From assembly GCA_041676645.1 (NCBI GenBank), contig JBAYRO010000001.1, positions 48,270 through 112,269 of the forward strand: a stretch of DNA of 64,000 nucleotides, in the 5' to 3' direction. A model generated the notes under the pieces. The model was given only the letters and a program-made list of their open reading frames with translations, was not told the origin of the DNA and searched no databases. Both the position numbers and the translations under genes were made by a program. Within the stretch, counting starts at the first letter, position 1. Each line of letters starts with the position of its first letter. Source of the DNA: JAMLIN01 sp041676645. GTDB taxonomy: Bacteria > Pseudomonadota > Gammaproteobacteria > Burkholderiales > Burkholderiaceae_E. Below are positions 62,081 through 64,000 of the stretch, piece after piece.

Positions 62081-62542
62081 TCAGTATCCCCACAGCAGAC
62101 CGCGCGAGACCCAGCCGCGGGTCCCCGACTGGGTTTCGACCCGTGCCCAGCCCTGGCGCTGCTCGATGGTGCGCAGGACATCGCCGCGCCTGACCGAGCC
62201 GATCACCTTGGTGTTGGTGCCCGGTCCGCTGCGCAGGTTCACCGGGCCTTGCGACTTGACCACCATGTGCGGCTTGCGGGCGGTCATCGGGCCGAACACC
62301 CAGCCTTCGTCCGATTCGAAATCGCGCACATTGAGCCAGTCGCCCTTGCGACCGATGACCATCAGCGGATAGCCCCGGCTCAGCATCCAGATGGACTTGT
62401 GCTCGGTGCCGGGACCTGTTCGCATGTTGATCTCGTTGCGGTCGACGCTCACCATCTCCTGGGCGTGCGCGGCCGGCAAGAGCACGATCATCAGGAAAAC
62501 AAAGGCGATCGAGCGAAAGATCATTCCTTGCGATGCGGTCAT
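62081..62542 (-). CDS. Exported bacterial SH3-domain protein
   Basis: 153 residues from ATG 62542 with AAGGAA upstream. A signal peptide (FRSIAFVFLMIVLLPAAHAQ) precedes two SH3b-like repeats: DRNEINMRTGPGTEHKSIWMLSRGYPLMVIGRKGDWLNV and KSQGPVNLRSGPGTNTKVIGSVRRGDVLRTIEQRQGWARV, quoted here by their shared N(M/L)R(T/S)GPGT core at about 51-57 and 102-108. Such proteins bind cell-wall peptides; exact role unknown. Confidence 0.88.
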   Translation of the reverse strand: MTASQGMIFRSIAFVFLMIVLLPAAHAQEMVSVDRNEINMRTGPGTEHKSIWMLSRGYPLMVIGRKGDWLNVRDFESDEGWVFGPMTARKPHMVVKSQGPVNLRSGPGTNTKVIGSVRRGDVLRTIEQRQGWARVETQSGTRGWVSRGLLWGY

Positions 62543-62663
62543 GGGTTCCTTCGGTAAGAGGTTGATGACGGCCGCGCGACATGCACGACGCGGAAGTACC
62601 GATTCGAACAATTCCGTGCGTCGGGATCAAGTCCCCGGCGCCGCGGATGTCCGATGGCGGTAA

Positions 62664-63272
62664 TCAGGCATTCGTCTTCCTGGACGACGACTTGGGCACC
62701 CGGCCCATGAGATAGAACTCGTCGTTGGGCATCATCCCCGAGAGATTCGCCATCCGGTTCGAAAGCGCGAAGAAGCCCGCGGTCGCGCCGATGTCCCAGG
62801 CATCCTCGTCGTCGAAGCCGTGCGCGCGCAAGGCCTCGAAGTCGGCCTCGCCGAGCGTCGCCGAATCGGTGGCGACCTTCATCGCGAAATCGAGCATCGC
62901 CCGCTGGCGGGGCGTGATGTCGGCCTTGCGGTAGTTGGTCGCGACCTGGTCGGCCAGCAGCGGCTTCTTCTCGTAGATGCGCAGCAGCGCCCCGTGCGCG
63001 ACGACGCAGTACAGGCACTGGTTCGCGGCACTGGTGGCGACGACGATCATCTCGCGCTCGCCCTTGCTGAGCCGGCTCTCCTCGCGCAGCATGAGGGCGT
63101 CATGGTAGGTGAAGAAGGCGCGGAACTCGGCGGGACGCCGGGCGAGCGTGAGGAACACGTTCGGCACGAAGCCGGCCTTTTCCTGTACCCCGAGCAGCAT
63201 CTCCCGTATGTCGTCGGGCAGGCTCCCGAGTTCGGGCAAGGGGTAGCGCTTCGCAGCATCGGTCGCGTTCAT
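62664..63272 (-). CDS. AhpD-like/carboxymuconolactone decarboxylase family (peroxidase-related) protein
   Basis: 202 residues. The redox motif CLYCVVAHG (CxxC followed by His) lies in AANQCLYCVVAHGALLR; KAGFVPNVFLTLARRPAEFRAFFTYHDALM is the typical N-terminal helix pair. This is the uncharacterised peroxidase-related branch of the AhpD fold. Other members reduce peroxides with a thiol partner. Probably cytosolic, single gene. Confidence 0.9.
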   Translation of the reverse strand: MNATDAAKRYPLPELGSLPDDIREMLLGVQEKAGFVPNVFLTLARRPAEFRAFFTYHDALMLREESRLSKGEREMIVVATSAANQCLYCVVAHGALLRIYEKKPLLADQVATNYRKADITPRQRAMLDFAMKVATDSATLGEADFEALRAHGFDDEDAWDIGATAGFFALSNRMANLSGMMPNDEFYLMGRVPKSSSRKTNA

Positions 63273-63360
63273 CTGGCTCTCCGCTCATTGATTGCCAAGA
63301 GGATACGCCTGCCCCGAAGAGAAGGTCAAAACCCCTGCATACGAATCGAATTCACCCCGA

Positions 63361-64000
63361 TCATCGTCGATCCTGCGCAGCTCCCGACCGGCGCAGCCGG
63401 CCCGCGATGCGATAGCGCCACCAGGTGCCACTGGCATTGCACCAGGCGAGCAGGAGCCCGTAGCGGCCATCGAGGAAGCCGCCCCGCAGGAGGTAGCCGC
63501 GCAGGAAGGTCCAGCCGGCGTGGAGAGCGGCCGACACCGGGCCGCCCCGGCCGCGGGCCGCGACACGCGGCGCGCCGGCCTGCGCATAGCGGCGTCCCTT
63601 CTCCAGCGCATCGGCAACCGAATCGATGGTGAAGTGCATCAGCACCCCGTCGAGGACCGGCGCCGGGCCATCGTGATCGAGCCTCTCATGGACGAGATCC
63701 TCGGTGAAGCGCGCGGCGCCACGCCTGAACAGGCGCAGCACCCGGTCGCCATGCCAGTCGCCGAAGCGCAGTGGCCGGCCGGCGAAGCAGGAGCGACGCC
63801 GGACCTGGAAGGCGTCGGCACTGCCTTCCCGGACCGCGGCCAGGATGGACTCGCGCAACCCGGGGGTGACGACCTCGTCGGCATCGATCGAGAACACCCA
63901 CTCGCCGGTGGCGAGATCGAGCGCGCGATTCTTCTGGATCCCGAAGCCCGGCCAGTCGGCGCGTACCAGCACGCGCGCACCCGCGGCGCGGGCCAGTTCC
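63361..64000 (-). CDS. Glycosyltransferase family 2 protein, N-terminus outside window
   Basis: The open frame continues past the window end, so the N-terminal part of the GT-A fold is missing; about 213 C-terminal residues are present. FGIQKNRALDLATGEWVFSIDADEVV contains the DxD-like SIDADE motif, and RLFRRGAARFTEDLVHERL follows. These fit the WaaE/KdtX-like branch that adds glucose to lipopolysaccharide core. The C-terminus has hydrophobic stretches (AGWTFLRGYLLRGGFLDGRYGLLLAW) suited to membrane contact. Confidence 0.85.
   Translation of the reverse strand, partial: ELARAAGARVLVRADWPGFGIQKNRALDLATGEWVFSIDADEVVTPGLRESILAAVREGSADAFQVRRRSCFAGRPLRFGDWHGDRVLRLFRRGAARFTEDLVHERLDHDGPAPVLDGVLMHFTIDSVADALEKGRRYAQAGAPRVAARGRGGPVSAALHAGWTFLRGYLLRGGFLDGRYGLLLAWCNASGTWWRYRIAGRLRRSGAAQDRR

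Overview
The window is one contiguous piece of a high-GC (roughly two-thirds G+C) proteobacterial chromosome, most likely a betaproteobacterium of or near Burkholderiales. The best evidence is the run yebC-purD-hemF-nadD-rsfS-rlmH-maf-rng, a gene order I know from that group, together with a phhA gene divergent from an Lrp/AsnC regulator, several amphipathic-acid transport and acyl-CoA genes, and tight ATGA/GTGA stop-start overlaps throughout. I see no rRNA, CRISPR array, insertion sequence or prophage. This is inference from gene content; no database search was possible.

Layout. 1-4.1 kb: the 3' two thirds of purH, then ruvC-ruvA-ruvB and a rhomboid protease gene. 4.1-9.7 kb: complete Tol-Pal envelope operon (ybgC, tolQ, tolR, tolA, tolB, pal, cpoB). 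9.7-13.7 kb: a YeeE/YedE sulfur-compound transporter, tRNA-Lys(TTT) with promoter and terminator, and a tonB-exbB-exbD cluster behind a Fur-box-like palindrome. 13.6-33.7 kb: a catabolic accessory region on both strands: hydantoinase/oxoprolinase A and B subunits coupled to a DsbA-family gene, a tandem hotdog thioesterase, a GMC oxidoreductase, SDR plus thiolase, a DapA-like aldolase, two enoyl-CoA hydratases, a TRAP transporter (dctPQM), an AMP-dependent acyl-CoA ligase, an asparaginase and a few small proteins.

33.8-45.3 kb: a RhlE-type DEAD-box helicase, PhoX-like protein, Uup ABC-F ATPase, Lrp regulator/phenylalanine hydroxylase pair, a methyltransferase, tcdA, quinone oxidoreductase, a noncanonical SDR and a HerA-like (DUF853) ATPase. 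45.3-53.0 kb: the yebC-to-rng housekeeping run and an EamA permease. 53.0-53.75 kb: a VapBC-like toxin-antitoxin pair followed by a 26-bp REP-type palindrome. 53.8-61.3 kb: a branched-chain-type ABC transporter with an SDR (minus strand), divergent from a cobalt-type nitrile hydratase operon. 61.4-64 kb: a NUDIX hydrolase, SH3-domain protein, AhpD-like protein and a glycosyltransferase cut by the window end.

The most unusual signal is noncoding. Three related palindromic elements (35395-35497, 38886-38953, 61317-61419) each sit directly after the stop codon of a gene and read in the same direction as it. They share a conserved core, while the outer arms differ in sequence but keep pairing; six outer pairs covary between copies 1 and 3. 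I treat these as a candidate undescribed 3'-end element. Other unusual points are two SDRs lacking the YxxxK catalytic pair, an unannotated-looking 31-residue membrane peptide ahead of dctP, a 17-codon coupling ORF inside the nitrile hydratase operon, and a GntR-type palindrome before the thiolase operon.
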